Numbered from the stretch's first letter, positions 24,957 through 33,987 are shown. The stretch: DNA of 64,000 bases from Streptomyces sp. cg36 (GCF_041080675.1 NZ_CP163521.1:1-64000), one strand, 5' to 3'. Numbers and translations are program-made. The notes: generated by a model from the letters alone, not told the origin.

Positions 24957-25744
24957 GCTCCCTCTCCCTCGCCGTACGCGACTCCGCCACCATGCTGCGC
25001 CGCAACCTCCTGCACGCCCGGCGCTACCCCTCCCTCACCCTGAACCTCCTCCTCACCCCGATCATGCTGCTCCTGCTCTTCGTGTACGTCTTCGGCGACA
25101 CCATGAGCGCGGGCATCGGCGGCGGCGCCCCGGACCGCTCCGCGTACATCGCGTACGTCGTACCGGGCCTGCTCCTGATGACCATCGGCAGCACCGTCGT
25201 GGGCACGGCGGTCTCCGTCTCCAACGACATGACCGAGGGCATCATCGCCCGCTTCCGTACGATGGCGATCCACCGCGGCTCGGTCCTCATCGGGCACGTC
25301 ATCGGCAGTGTGCTGCAGGCGGTGGCGAGTGTGGTGCTGGTCGGCGCGGTGGGTGTGGCGATCGGCTTCCGCTCGACGGACGCCACCGCCCTGGAGTGGC
25401 TGGCCGCGTTCGGACTCCTGGTGCTGTTCGCCCTGGCGCTCACCTGGATCGCCGTCGGCATGGGCCTGATCAGCCCGAACGTGGAGGCGGCCAGCAACAA
25501 CGCGCTGCCGATGATCCTGCTGCCGCTGCTGTCCAGCGCGTTCGTCCCGCTGGACGCGATGCCGGGCTGGTTCCGCCCGATCGCGGAGTACCAGCCGTTC
25601 ACCCCCGCGATCGAAACCCTCCGCGGCCTCCTGCTCGGCACGGAGATAGGCAACAACGGCTGGCTGGCCGTCACCTGGTGCGTGGGCCTCGCGGTCCTCG
25701 GCTACTTCTGGTCGACGGCGAAGTTCAACGGGGAGGCGGGGTGA
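24953..25744 (+). CDS. ABC-2 type permease (DrrB-like)
   Basis: A 263-residue membrane protein with six predicted helices, starting at ATG 24953 inside the ATPase stop (ATGA). Features of the ABC-2/DrrB family are visible: RNLLHARRYP at the N-terminus, YVVPGLLLMTIG, the EGIIARFRTMAI coupling segment, and FVPLDAMPGWFRPIAEYQP split near the C-terminus. It works with the preceding ATPase as an exporter. Confidence 0.92.
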   Translation: MSSLSLAVRDSATMLRRNLLHARRYPSLTLNLLLTPIMLLLLFVYVFGDTMSAGIGGGAPDRSAYIAYVVPGLLLMTIGSTVVGTAVSVSNDMTEGIIARFRTMAIHRGSVLIGHVIGSVLQAVASVVLVGAVGVAIGFRSTDATALEWLAAFGLLVLFALALTWIAVGMGLISPNVEAASNNALPMILLPLLSSAFVPLDAMPGWFRPIAEYQPFTPAIETLRGLLLGTEIGNNGWLAVTWCVGLAVLGYFWSTAKFNGEAG

Positions 25745-25772
25745 GGAAGGGAGAGGCGGGATGAGGGATGAG

Positions 25773-25798
25773 GGGGGAGGCCCGACGGGGCCTCCCCC
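25773..25798. terminator. Bidirectional terminator hairpin
   Basis: An 11-bp G/C stem (25773-25783 with 25788-25798, loop gacg) lies between the convergent genes ending at 25744 (+) and 25814 (-). Confidence 0.7.
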
Positions 25799-25813
25799 TC
25801 CCGCATCGCCCGC

Positions 25814-26878
25814 TCAGCCCCGGCCCCGCCCCATGACGATCGTCGCTGTGCTGAGGAAGCCCGACCCCAGCACCGCGAGGAGGACCCGCAGGGAGACCGG
25901 TGAGCCGCTGCCCAGGATCGCGGGGACGGCCACCAGGAACGCCCCGAGCGCACTGATCGCCACCCGGGAGACCAGCCGGATGCGGGAGTGCTTGATGAGG
26001 ACCGGGAAGCGGACGGCGGCCACCGGGGTGGGGCCCGGGTCGACGGGTCCGAGCCGGATCGTCACATGGGTGAGGGCGTCGAAGGACGCGGCGTCGGGCT
26101 GGAGCCAGAACTCGGTGGAGTCGTAGCGCAGGGCCACGTCGTGGGTGTGGTCCGAGGAGACCCGCAGGAAGCGCCCGTCGGTGGCGCAGCTGAGCGTGAT
26201 CTTGGGTGTTTCGGTGTAACAGCTGGAGTAGAAACTGACCGGGAGCCGTGCGGGCTTCAGGTCGCCGAGGCTGAGCCGCCCCTGCGGCTCGAAGGCGAAC
26301 GCGTGCGCGCCGGTCAGATGGGCCGGCTGGTCGACCCGCATGAAGTACGCGTTCTCGAAGGTGGGGTGGAGCGCGAGACGGCGGGCGACACTGATCCACA
26401 GTTGCGCCTGGTCCCCGTTGGTACGGATGGGGAAGGCCGGGAATTTGAGGACGGCGGGATAGTAAGTGCCGTCGTTGGCCTCGACTATCTTGTCGATCGC
26501 CCTGCGGCTCTCCGTGTTGATGTCGGCACGGGAGAGCGCGTACTCGTCCAGGTCCACGTGGTCCGTGACCCGGAGTTTGAAGAGGATCACGTCGGCGACG
26601 CATTCCGCCGCCACCACCTCCGCGACGCGGACCGGCAGGAGAAAGCAGTCGGCCGGCACCGCGGCGTCCGCGACGAATCCGATCAGCGCGCGCTGGCCGA
26701 GCACTGATCCGCTGGCCACCTTCTGCTGCAGCGAAGACGCCACGTACCGGGCCTCGTAGCGGAATTGGATCAGGGCGCCCCGGGGCAGGGCCAGGGCGGT
26801 GAGGATGTCCTCGGCGTACCGGCGCCGCACGTTCGACGACAGCAGCAGGACCTGCGGGCGCTCTTCGTGTTCGCTCAC
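25814..26878 (-). CDS. Uncharacterised protein with two C-terminal membrane helices
   Basis: A 354-residue protein from GTG 26878 (AGGGG four bases upstream). The N-terminal ~280 residues are mixed alpha/beta (QVLLLSSNVRRRYAEDIL, ALIQFRYEARYVASSL, ALIGFVADAA, ILFKLRVTDHVDLDEY). The final ~55 residues form a hairpin of two hydrophobic helices and a basic end. No known domain is recognised. It lies 140 bases downstream of the acetyltransferase-transglutaminase fusion on the same strand, so the two may form a functional pair, with this protein as a membrane-bound sensor or effector. That role is inference. Confidence 0.75.
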   Translation of the reverse strand: MSEHEERPQVLLLSSNVRRRYAEDILTALALPRGALIQFRYEARYVASSLQQKVASGSVLGQRALIGFVADAAVPADCFLLPVRVAEVVAAECVADVILFKLRVTDHVDLDEYALSRADINTESRRAIDKIVEANDGTYYPAVLKFPAFPIRTNGDQAQLWISVARRLALHPTFENAYFMRVDQPAHLTGAHAFAFEPQGRLSLGDLKPARLPVSFYSSCYTETPKITLSCATDGRFLRVSSDHTHDVALRYDSTEFWLQPDAASFDALTHVTIRLGPVDPGPTPVAAVRFPVLIKHSRIRLVSRVAISALGAFLVAVPAILGSGSPVSLRVLLAVLGSGFLSTATIVMGRGRG

Positions 26879-27018
26879 GTCACCCCTGAATCCCTGAATC
26901 CCCTGAATTCTTAGGAATCCCCTGAGTCGCTGATTCCCTTGGATCTCCAGGTCCCCGGGTCCTCTGGATCCCCGGGAAACCCGTTTCCTCCAACTGCGGA
27001 GTACAGCGTGCGCATACC

Positions 27019-28704
27019 CTAATGGGCCGTCATGGATTCCTCCAGGCGGGTGTATCGCGACCAGACCCGATCGGCGGGGAGATCGTCGACCGCCAGGCGG
27101 GTCGCGGGCTCGTAGTGGATGCCGTCGCGGGTGAGTTCGTCGTGCCGCCGGTAGATGACCTTCTCCTCGAATCCGTCGGCCTGGTCGCAGGTCAGGTCGA
27201 TGACCACGCGCCTGGCCTCGGTGGGCGGGCCGATCTCGATCCAGCAGTGGTGGTCCACGGAAGAGATCGACGGGTTGTCGAAACTCAGTTTCCCGTAGCA
27301 GTAGGTGGCTTCGATTTCGCGCAGCCGCAGTTTGCGTGCCAGCCACACCGAGCTCACTCCGCACTGGCCTTTCGACGAGAGGGGCTCAAGGGCATAGCTC
27401 GGGTGCACGGTCTTCAGGGACCAGGCCGCCTCCAGCCGGTCGCGGTAGCCGCGCAGTTCGTCGGGGTCGAGCTCGGGCGGCGGGGCGGCGACACGGTCAC
27501 GGGTCGGCTCGGCCACGTGCTGAAGGGTTTCCACTTTTCGGATTTCTTTTCTTGCCGTACTGTCCGTGCCGAGTACCACCAACATGTTGCGATAGCTTTC
27601 GGTGACCCGGCGGTCTGCACACCTGTCCGACTCCGACAGGGACTGGCGACGCGTCAGATAACTCCCGAACTGGTCATAGCAGTAGGCCACAGGGGCTGTC
27701 GCGAAAGGAACGAAATTGGTGGCGTGGAGCGCCGAACCCGTGAACCCAAGTAAGGGGTTGAAGGCCGTCACGATGAACCTGCATCCCATCGACCGGATCT
27801 GCTTCACGGCCTGGCCGATGGTGAAGCTCATGAGGTTCCGAACCGCTCCCGACAATCCTAGGGCACGGGTGAGGATGAGCAAGTTGCCGCGCTCGGCCGG
27901 AATTCCCTGCCGTTGCAGCGCCTGGACGATTCCGGGGCGGTCGCACACCGAGAAGGCCAGATAGGTGACGGGGTGGGTGGCTCCCTGGAGGTAGCAGCCG
28001 ACCTCGACCGCCGTGTCCGCCCGTGCGCAGAGCATGTAGTGGAGCGTCGCCTGGTAGAGGTGGCCGAGGCTGGGAGGGACCGGGCCGAAGTTCACTCCGA
28101 CGGAGGAGTCGTCCGGGCGCCGTACGGTGAAGTCCCGCCGGGCCCGGCCGCCGCCGATGAGCAGGGAGCTGTTGGCGTGGAGGTCCGCGTCCTGGGTGTA
28201 CCCGGCGATGCGGCTGCAGCGGGCGATGAGCCGCGGGCGCATCTCCTCGTACAGCGATGCCGACGGCGGCGGCTCGCCGTCCCCGGTCCGGGCCGTGTGG
28301 AACACCAGGGGGGCGTGCAGACGCAGCTGGATGTCGAAGTCACGGGCGCTCAGCCCGCACAGCGCGGCGTCGGCGGCGACGAGGTCCCGGCAGTCGCGGG
28401 AGAGGCCGTCGATACGGGCGTCCCGCAGGTGCCGCACCAGCGCGGACCACTCCGGAGCCGAATCCGGGGCCGACGCCCGGCCCCGCTCCCGCTCCCGGGC
28501 CGACTTCTGGGCCGACTTCTGGGCAGGCTCCCGGGCTAACCCCCGGGTCGGCTCGCGGGTCGACTCCCCGGTCGGCGGCCGCCCCGGCCGGGGCGCGGGA
28601 AGGGCCGCGGGCAACGGCGCCGGTACCGGTACCGGCTCGGCACAAGGCGGGGGGCCCGGTAACACGCGGCCGGGGCCGGTGGCGCCGAGGGCGGTTCTGG
28701 CCAT
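27019..28704 (-). CDS. Mom-like acetyltransferase / transglutaminase-like fusion protein
   Basis: A 561-residue protein with two apparent catalytic modules. After a Pro/Arg-rich disordered leader (~1-85), residues ~160-360 resemble the GNAT-like fold of phage Mom-type proteins: AVKQIRSMGCRFIVTAFNP and GFTGSALHATNFVPFA match the rdlrxxGxrwivSyADP...GhxGxxYqAxnW pattern. Residues ~400-540 are transglutaminase/papain-like: SSKGQCGVSSVWLARKL (Cys), DHHCWIEIG (His) and VVIDLTCDQ (Asp). The pairing of the two domains is unusual. Possible roles are nucleic-acid or protein modification with a protease-like or ligase-like second step. The start at 28704 is the first ATG; others downstream are possible in the leader. 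Confidence 0.75.
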   Translation of the reverse strand: MARTALGATGPGRVLPGPPPCAEPVPVPAPLPAALPAPRPGRPPTGESTREPTRGLAREPAQKSAQKSARERERGRASAPDSAPEWSALVRHLRDARIDGLSRDCRDLVAADAALCGLSARDFDIQLRLHAPLVFHTARTGDGEPPPSASLYEEMRPRLIARCSRIAGYTQDADLHANSSLLIGGGRARRDFTVRRPDDSSVGVNFGPVPPSLGHLYQATLHYMLCARADTAVEVGCYLQGATHPVTYLAFSVCDRPGIVQALQRQGIPAERGNLLILTRALGLSGAVRNLMSFTIGQAVKQIRSMGCRFIVTAFNPLLGFTGSALHATNFVPFATAPVAYCYDQFGSYLTRRQSLSESDRCADRRVTESYRNMLVVLGTDSTARKEIRKVETLQHVAEPTRDRVAAPPPELDPDELRGYRDRLEAAWSLKTVHPSYALEPLSSKGQCGVSSVWLARKLRLREIEATYCYGKLSFDNPSISSVDHHCWIEIGPPTEARRVVIDLTCDQADGFEEKVIYRRHDELTRDGIHYEPATRLAVDDLPADRVWSRYTRLEESMTAH

Positions 28705-28924
28705 CAGTCGTCTCCGGAATCGGTCCTCCAGCAGGACTGAACATCGTACGGACGGCCCGTGGCGCTGTCAGTCGTATGGAGGCCAACGGCGTTGACGCGT
28801 AAGGACTTTGACCGGAGTGCGACCCGGCGCGCGACCCGCGGAACGGCCTGCGGAACGGCCTGCGGAACGAGCCCGGAGAGCGACACCGTCCCCCGGCGCG
28901 ACCGGCCGGCCGGCGGGCTCACCC

Positions 28925-29530
28925 CTACCGGTACCGCATGCACTTCCCACTCGCGTACACCCTCGGTTCGTCGCCGTACCACGCCTGCCGCAGGGCGAGT
29001 TCGACGTCGTGGTCGGTCGTGCTGATGCCGGGCAGGCCCGGGGCGTGGCCGGGGCGGTTCTCGGCGGGGATCTCCTTCACCGTCAGGCCCTCCTCCTTCC
29101 AGTCGGCGCGCAGCCGGTCGAGGGCCGCGAGGTAGTCGGCGCGGGACGCGAACCGCAGGCGCCAGCTGTAGCCGGGCTCGTCGCGGGTGACTCCGTCCTT
29201 GTCGAAGCCGAAGTCGTCGACGCAGGAGGTGCTCGTCTCCTCGTTCGCCGCGCTCGCCGTCCTCGTGCCCGGCAGCGTGCCCCGCAGGTACGCGGCGGGC
29301 CGCAGCCGTTCCACCGTGTCCGCGCCTGTCCGCTTCGTCCGGTCGGCGTGTGCGCGGTACTCCGCCTCGGAGTACACCCGGCCGCCCGTCATCGCTTCGC
29401 ACGCCCGCGCCAGGAACACCGTCACCAGGATGAGCCCGAGCGTGGGGAGTCCCACGAGGAGGGCGCGGCGGAGGTTGCGGGCGGGCGGCTGCCCGGTGGT
29501 CCCGGGCGGCGTGACGGTGTCGGTGCTCAT
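28925..29530 (-). CDS. Membrane-anchored hypothetical protein
   Basis: A 201-residue protein: a short cytoplasmic N-terminus, one transmembrane helix at ~22-42 (ALLVGLPTLGLILVTVFLA), then an extracytoplasmic domain with Cys at about 106 (STSCVDDFGFDKD) and near the end (SGKCMRYR), likely forming a disulphide. The middle (WRLRFASRADYLAALDRLRADW split) resembles lipoprotein-like Streptomyces domains of unknown function. Monocistronic. Confidence 0.75.
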   Translation of the reverse strand: MSTDTVTPPGTTGQPPARNLRRALLVGLPTLGLILVTVFLARACEAMTGGRVYSEAEYRAHADRTKRTGADTVERLRPAAYLRGTLPGTRTASAANEETSTSCVDDFGFDKDGVTRDEPGYSWRLRFASRADYLAALDRLRADWKEEGLTVKEIPAENRPGHAPGLPGISTTDHDVELALRQAWYGDEPRVYASGKCMRYR

Positions 29531-29603
29531 GCCGTCGAGCCAACCCCACCGCCCCGGCCACCGGCAGCGCGCGCCTACTCAGGGGCCGCTGAGTACGTCG
29601 ACG

Positions 29604-29636
29604 CCCCACCATTCACTCTCCCGAGTGAACGTGGGG
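29604..29636. promoter_or_regulatory. Inverted repeat in divergent intergenic region
   Basis: Stem CCCCAC/GTGGGG (29604-29609 with 29631-29636) continues inward as TTCACTC/GAGTGAA (29612-29618 with 29623-29629), with a four-base loop. It lies between the leftward membrane-protein gene and the rightward sigma-factor operon. It may be an operator or a promoter-proximal hairpin. A further gtggggct word follows at 29656. Confidence 0.55.
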
Positions 29637-29722
29637 CTCACAGAGGGAGAAGTGGGGCTCGCGGGACGTCAGGGGGACGACAGCGCGTATCGCGGCCGTC
29701 CTACAGATGGAGAGACGCTTAC

Positions 29723-30070
29723 ATGACGCCGTCCTTGGAGTGGACCGGGTACCTCCCGGCCGCCGTGAGCGCGGTGCACGCGCTGGGGGCTCTGGCGCGC
29801 CTGTGCCGGGAGCGCGGCCCTGCCCGGGGCAAACCTCCCGGCCCCTGGGGCTGCCCCGGGAGGTGCTGCCCGTACGGGAACCGCAGGGGGTACGAAAGCG
29901 GGCACGGGATCGGGTACCTGTTCGGCAGCGGAGCACTCTTCCTCCGGGCGGACGCCCCGGGTGCCTTGAGTGCCGTGGACGCCCTGCACACCACCCTCGA
30001 CGCCGTGCACACGCTCGACGCCGTGGACGCCGTCGACCGCGTCGATCCGGTGGGGCCGGGGCCGTGGTAG
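29723..30070 (+). CDS. Small hypothetical protein upstream of a sigma factor
   Basis: A possible 115-residue protein with high third-position GC; ATG 29723 follows GGAGA at ten bases. It has a hydrophobic N-terminus (YLPAAVSAVHALGALARL), a CPGRCCPYG Cys cluster in the middle, and a repetitive acidic tail (DAVHTLDAVDAVDRVD). Its stop lies inside the likely start of the sigma-factor gene, suggesting coupling. If real it could be a redox- or metal-sensing partner of the sigma factor; this is speculative. No relatives recognised. Confidence 0.45.
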   Translation: MTPSLEWTGYLPAAVSAVHALGALARLCRERGPARGKPPGPWGCPGRCCPYGNRRGYESGHGIGYLFGSGALFLRADAPGALSAVDALHTTLDAVHTLDAVDAVDRVDPVGPGPW

Positions 30071-30834
30071 GCGATGAGCTGTCCGAAGACGCGGTGGGGC
30101 TGGACTCCGAAGCCCCGGAGTTCGGCGGCGAGGGCGCGGAATACGGCGGGAAATCCGCCGGGTTCGACCGGGAGTCCGCCGCCTTCGACCGGGACACCGC
30201 CGCCTTCGGCGCGGACGCCGGAGAGTTCGGCACCGAGGCCGGAGAGTTCGGTGCGGACGCCGGAGAGTTCGGCGGGGATCTGGGGCAGCGGCTGCTGCGC
30301 TGCTACCCCGGCTACATCGACGCCGAACCCGCCGCCCTGCGCCGCCGGTTCCGCCACCTCTCCCTCGCCGCCTGCCAGGACATCGCCCAGGAGGCGTTCC
30401 TGCGGGTGGGCCGCAAGGCCGAGGCCGGGGAACTGGTGCCGGAGACCAATGTGATGGCGTATCTGCGGCGTACGGCCGTCCATCTCGCCCTCGACCGGTT
30501 CCGCGAACGGCGCCGCGGGCTGCAGCTGTCCGCGCTGGGCGACGTTCCGGCGGGCGTGCCGGAGCAGCGGACTGCGGCGTACGAGGACCTGCGGGTCCTG
30601 CGGGACCTGGTGATCCCGGCGATCGGCGAACTGCCGGAGAGCCAGCGGCGGCAGGTCGTGGACCTGCAGAGCCAGGGGCTGAGCGACGCCCAGATCGCGG
30701 ACCGGCTCGGAATAGCCCCGGACCGCCTGCACAACCTGCGGAACAAGGCGGTCGCGGATCTCAGGCGCAGCCTCGCCGGGCACATACGGGACGCGCACCG
30801 AAAGAAGCAGCAGCACGGGAAGAAGGAAAGGTGA
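30064..30834 (+). CDS. ECF-like sigma-70 family factor with acidic FG-repeat leader
   Basis: A 256-residue protein from GTG 30064, which overlaps the preceding stop; the exact start is uncertain. Residues ~10-80 are a tandem of short acidic units with Glu/Ala-x-Phe-Gly (EFGG, EYGG, AFGAD, EFGTEAG). Then follow sigma region 2 (LRRRFRHLSLAACQDIAQEAFLRV split, NVMAYLRRTAVHLALDRFRERRR) and region 4 (LPESQRRQVVDLQSQGLSD, AQIADRLGIAPDRLHNLRNKA). The charged leader is atypical for ECF factors. The stop overlaps the next start by GTGA, so the SEL1/IclR fusion is cotranslated and may act as regulator of this sigma factor. Confidence 0.8.
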   Translation: MVGDELSEDAVGLDSEAPEFGGEGAEYGGKSAGFDRESAAFDRDTAAFGADAGEFGTEAGEFGADAGEFGGDLGQRLLRCYPGYIDAEPAALRRRFRHLSLAACQDIAQEAFLRVGRKAEAGELVPETNVMAYLRRTAVHLALDRFRERRRGLQLSALGDVPAGVPEQRTAAYEDLRVLRDLVIPAIGELPESQRRQVVDLQSQGLSDAQIADRLGIAPDRLHNLRNKAVADLRRSLAGHIRDAHRKKQQHGKKER

Positions 30835-32972
30835 GCGATGTGAGCAGGTACGACGAGCACCGCGGCGGCGGGGCGGGGCGCCCGGAGCCCGTGGTCCCGG
30901 CCGGGCTCGCGGACCTGCTGGCCCACCTCGCCGGACCGCCCGACTTCTGGGACCGGCCCGGGGGGGACTTCGGTCCCCTGAGCGAGGCGTACGAGCTGAC
31001 CCGCGCGCAGCGCGCACACGCCAACTCCCGCTACCGGCTGGGCTCGAAGGCCCTGGTACGGGGGGAGTTGCGGCAGGCGGCCGACTGGCTGGGCTCGGCC
31101 GCCGCGGCCGGTCACCCCGGCGCCCTGTTCCGGCTTGCGGCGCTGACCGCGCGGGTGGGGGGCGGTGACGGGGACGGGTGCACACGGCTCCGCCCGCCCC
31201 GCGCCACGGCCGCCGCCGCCACCGATGACGACGAGGTGCGATTGCGCCTCCCCTTCACCGACGACGCCGTACGGTGGCGCCCGTACGCCCCCGCCCCCGT
31301 CCCCCCCTCCGCCCTCGTCCCCGACGACGTACGGCTTCATCTCGTCGCGGACGTACGGGTACGGGTCGTCGAGGACGTGCGGTTCCTCGTCGCCGAGGCC
31401 GCCCGGCACGGGCACGGTGACGCGCGGGCGCTGCTCGCGGCCTCGGCGGGGCGTACCCCGGCGGGCGGTGCCCCGGATGCGCGCCGCATCGAGGACCCGC
31501 AGTTCATCGACGAGGTGCGGGCGGGGATGTCGCTCGGGCGGCCCGCCGCCCGGACCCCTCGGCTGCCGGGTCTGGCGCCGGGGCTCGTACCGGTACCGGC
31601 CCCTCGCCCCCGCCCGGAGGGTGCGGGCCGAACTCCGTTGACCGACAAGGGTGTTGAGCGACCTCCTGGCCGGGGCGTCGGCCAGAGCCCCGGCCACGGG
31701 AGCGGCTCCGGCGCACTCCCGACCCCAGGCCCCGGCCCCGGCCCCGACTCAGGCACCGGCCCCGGCCCAGTCCCGAGCCCCGGCTCAGCCCCCGGCCCCC
31801 GCGTCGGCCCGGTCCCGAGCCCGGACCCGGTCCCCGTCCAAAACGCAGCCCCCGCCCCCCGCGTTGGCCCCGTCCCACCCCCCGGCCAGGACAGCGGTCA
31901 CCCCCCCGCCCCCGGAACCGGCAGCCGCTCCGACCGCCTGCTGCTCCCCCCCGGGCTCCCGCTCCTCACCGCCGCCGCCCGGCCCTCCCCCACCGGCGAA
32001 CGCGACACCTGGTCGGCCAACGCGCTGCGGCCCGCGGTCCTCACCGACATGGCGCGCGGCACCCTCGCCCGCACCGACACCCCCGAGCAGTGGAAGGCCG
32101 CCGTGAAGGCCCTGGACATCCTGTATCTGGTGGACGAGGCGGGCGGCACCAGCACCCGCGCCCTCGCCCGGCGCAGCGGGCTGCCGCTGCCCGCCGTGAC
32201 CTGGCTGCTGCACTGGCTGCGCGGCCAGCACTTCGTCTCCACCGTCGCCGGGGCGCACTTCCCCGGGCCGCTGATGGGCCTGACCGGCGACCCGCAGCAG
32301 CGCGCCCGGCTGCTCCAGCAGACCCTGGCCGGGCTCCGCGACGACCTGGGGGCCGCCGTCTACGTCAGCGGGTACACCGACGGCGACGTCACCGTCTTCC
32401 AGTCGGCGCACGGGCCGCAGGCCCCGGCCGTACGGGAGTGGGTGGACTTCCGCGACGCGGCGCACGCCAGCGCGGTCGGCAAGAGCCTGCTGGCGCAGCT
32501 CGACTTCGCCGGGCGCATGGACCACCTCGCCCGCCACCGGCCGATCCGGCTGACCTCACGCACCATCACCAACCCGCGGGCTCTGTTCCAGGCCCTGGAC
32601 GGGCACGGGCCGCTGGCCGCCCAGTTCGACCTGCTCGAATACTCCCACCACGAGGTGTGCGCCGCCTTCTCGCTCGGCATCCCGGGGCGCGCGGCGAGCG
32701 TGGCCCTGTCGCTGCCGGCCGGGCAGCGCCACCGGCTGCTGGACGCGGCCGGCGCGCTGAGCGAGCGGTCGGCGGGGCTGCTGCTGGTCCTGCTGCTGAC
32801 GGAGCAGGCCGACAGCGGACGGCGCCCGCCCCCTCGCCCGGCCGGCGGCGGGGCCGAGGAGGCGCGGGACCCGGCGCAGGGACCGGCGCGGGGCGCGCCC
32901 ACGGCCCGTGCGCTGCCCCGCGTTCCGGCCGGGGTCTCGCTCACCCGGGGTGCGAAGTCGGCGTCGGCGTGA
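30831..32972 (+). CDS. SEL1-like / IclR-like fusion regulator
   Basis: A 713-residue protein starting at GTG 30831. Residues ~55-105 contain SEL1/TPR-like helices (ALVRGELRQAADWLGSAAAAGHPGALFRLAALTAR in pieces). Residues ~230-385 are a Pro/Gly-rich linker with PGPGP repeats. Residues ~395-690 match the IclR architecture: HTH (ALDILYLVDEAGG, STRALARRSGLPLPAVTWLL, LRGQHFV) then a GAF-like effector domain with HASAVGKSLLAQLDF, TSRTITNPRALFQAL and SLGIPGRAASVALSL. Fusion to a SEL1 region and coupling to a sigma factor are unusual for IclR proteins. It is probably a co-regulator or anti-sigma-like partner. Confidence 0.8.
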   Translation: MSDVSRYDEHRGGGAGRPEPVVPAGLADLLAHLAGPPDFWDRPGGDFGPLSEAYELTRAQRAHANSRYRLGSKALVRGELRQAADWLGSAAAAGHPGALFRLAALTARVGGGDGDGCTRLRPPRATAAAATDDDEVRLRLPFTDDAVRWRPYAPAPVPPSALVPDDVRLHLVADVRVRVVEDVRFLVAEAARHGHGDARALLAASAGRTPAGGAPDARRIEDPQFIDEVRAGMSLGRPAARTPRLPGLAPGLVPVPAPRPRPEGAGRTPLTDKGVERPPGRGVGQSPGHGSGSGALPTPGPGPGPDSGTGPGPVPSPGSAPGPRVGPVPSPDPVPVQNAAPAPRVGPVPPPGQDSGHPPAPGTGSRSDRLLLPPGLPLLTAAARPSPTGERDTWSANALRPAVLTDMARGTLARTDTPEQWKAAVKALDILYLVDEAGGTSTRALARRSGLPLPAVTWLLHWLRGQHFVSTVAGAHFPGPLMGLTGDPQQRARLLQQTLAGLRDDLGAAVYVSGYTDGDVTVFQSAHGPQAPAVREWVDFRDAAHASAVGKSLLAQLDFAGRMDHLARHRPIRLTSRTITNPRALFQALDGHGPLAAQFDLLEYSHHEVCAAFSLGIPGRAASVALSLPAGQRHRLLDAAGALSERSAGLLLVLLLTEQADSGRRPPPRPAGGGAEEARDPAQGPARGAPTARALPRVPAGVSLTRGAKSASA

Positions 32973-32988
32973 GCGGGTTGCCCCGCGC

Positions 32989-33987
32989 TCACGCACCTCC
33001 CGGACGCCCGGTGCCGGCGCCGGGCCCGTCCCCCGGGCCCCGCCGGTCCTTCGCGTCGTTCGAACCCTTCGCCCCCGTCGAACCCTTCGAGCCCTTCGTG
33101 TCCTTCTGCCACGCGCTCACGCCCGCCCGGCCCGTCGTGCCCAGGTCCAGTTCCGGCGTCAGCCGTACGGGGGCCGCGCCGGGGCGGGCGGTGACGCGGA
33201 CGTACGGGAGGTTCACCGCGTCCCCGGACGTCGTCGTGTTGCGCCACATCAGTCCGGCCGACGCCGTCTCGCCTGGCTGGAGCGTGAACGGGCGCGGCGC
33301 CGCGTCGAAGCCGGTGACCAGGGCGATCCCGGCGCCGCCGTGCCGGACCTCGACGCCCTTGGCGCGGCGGCCGTCCGCGTCGAGGAGTTCGAGTGCGGGG
33401 TAGCCGTTCACCTCGTACGGCCGGGTGCCGCAGTTCTCCAGGCGCAGGCCGAGCACCCGCAGGCCCATCGCCGCGTCGCCGTCGTCGGAGGTGACCCGTA
33501 CCCCGGAGGACGGGCAGGGGCCCTGCGCGGCGGGGGCCTCGGCGGTGGGCACGCGCCGGACCTTGGTGATCCGGACGCGGCCGGGGGCGGCGTCGGCCAC
33601 GCCCGCCCGCTGCGCGCTCATGCGTACGGTCCCGGTCACCGTGCGGCCCGGAGCCACCGCGGCGACCGTGTGCTCGGCGTGCGCGACGCCCTCTCCGGCG
33701 GCGGAGAGCACGTCCAGAGTGAAGGTGTAGGTGAAGGGTTCCCTTTCACGGCTGGTGAGTTCGTACGCGGCGGAGATCTCGGGCGGGGTGCCCTTGGACC
33801 AGCCGGACAGGGCGGTGACGCGCACCCCGTCCTTGGCGAGGTCGGCCGGGTCGCCGGGGACGGAGCCGGTACGCCCGCCCGCCCCCGCCCCGGCGCCGTC
33901 CGCGCTCTGCGTCCCGCACGCCGTGAGCAGCGGGCCGCCGGTGAGGAGGGCGGACAGGAGGAGGGCGGGAGCGGTACGGGTGCGCAT
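32989..33987 (-). CDS. DUF4232-type lipoprotein
   Basis: A 332-residue lipoprotein. ATG 33987 follows GGGG at eight bases (a GTG at 33996 is the alternative). The lipobox LLTAC places the acylated Cys near residue 24. The second half (~165-295) matches DUF4232: MGLRVLGLRLENCGTRPYEVNGYP in pieces, with paired Cys (GPCPSS, LENCG), and LQPGETASAGLMWRN. The tail is Gly/Lys/Asp-rich. Such proteins are common surface lipoproteins in Streptomyces with unknown ligands. Convergent with the IclR-like gene, 16 bases apart. Confidence 0.85.
   Translation of the reverse strand: MRTRTAPALLLSALLTGGPLLTACGTQSADGAGAGAGGRTGSVPGDPADLAKDGVRVTALSGWSKGTPPEISAAYELTSREREPFTYTFTLDVLSAAGEGVAHAEHTVAAVAPGRTVTGTVRMSAQRAGVADAAPGRVRITKVRRVPTAEAPAAQGPCPSSGVRVTSDDGDAAMGLRVLGLRLENCGTRPYEVNGYPALELLDADGRRAKGVEVRHGGAGIALVTGFDAAPRPFTLQPGETASAGLMWRNTTTSGDAVNLPYVRVTARPGAAPVRLTPELDLGTTGRAGVSAWQKDTKGSKGSTGAKGSNDAKDRRGPGDGPGAGTGRPGGA

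Noticed and set aside
28808..29722. Long + strand open frame over the membrane-protein gene
   Set aside because: It is antisense to a gene with a clear membrane helix and normal codon usage; its translation is Arg/Pro/Gly low complexity.
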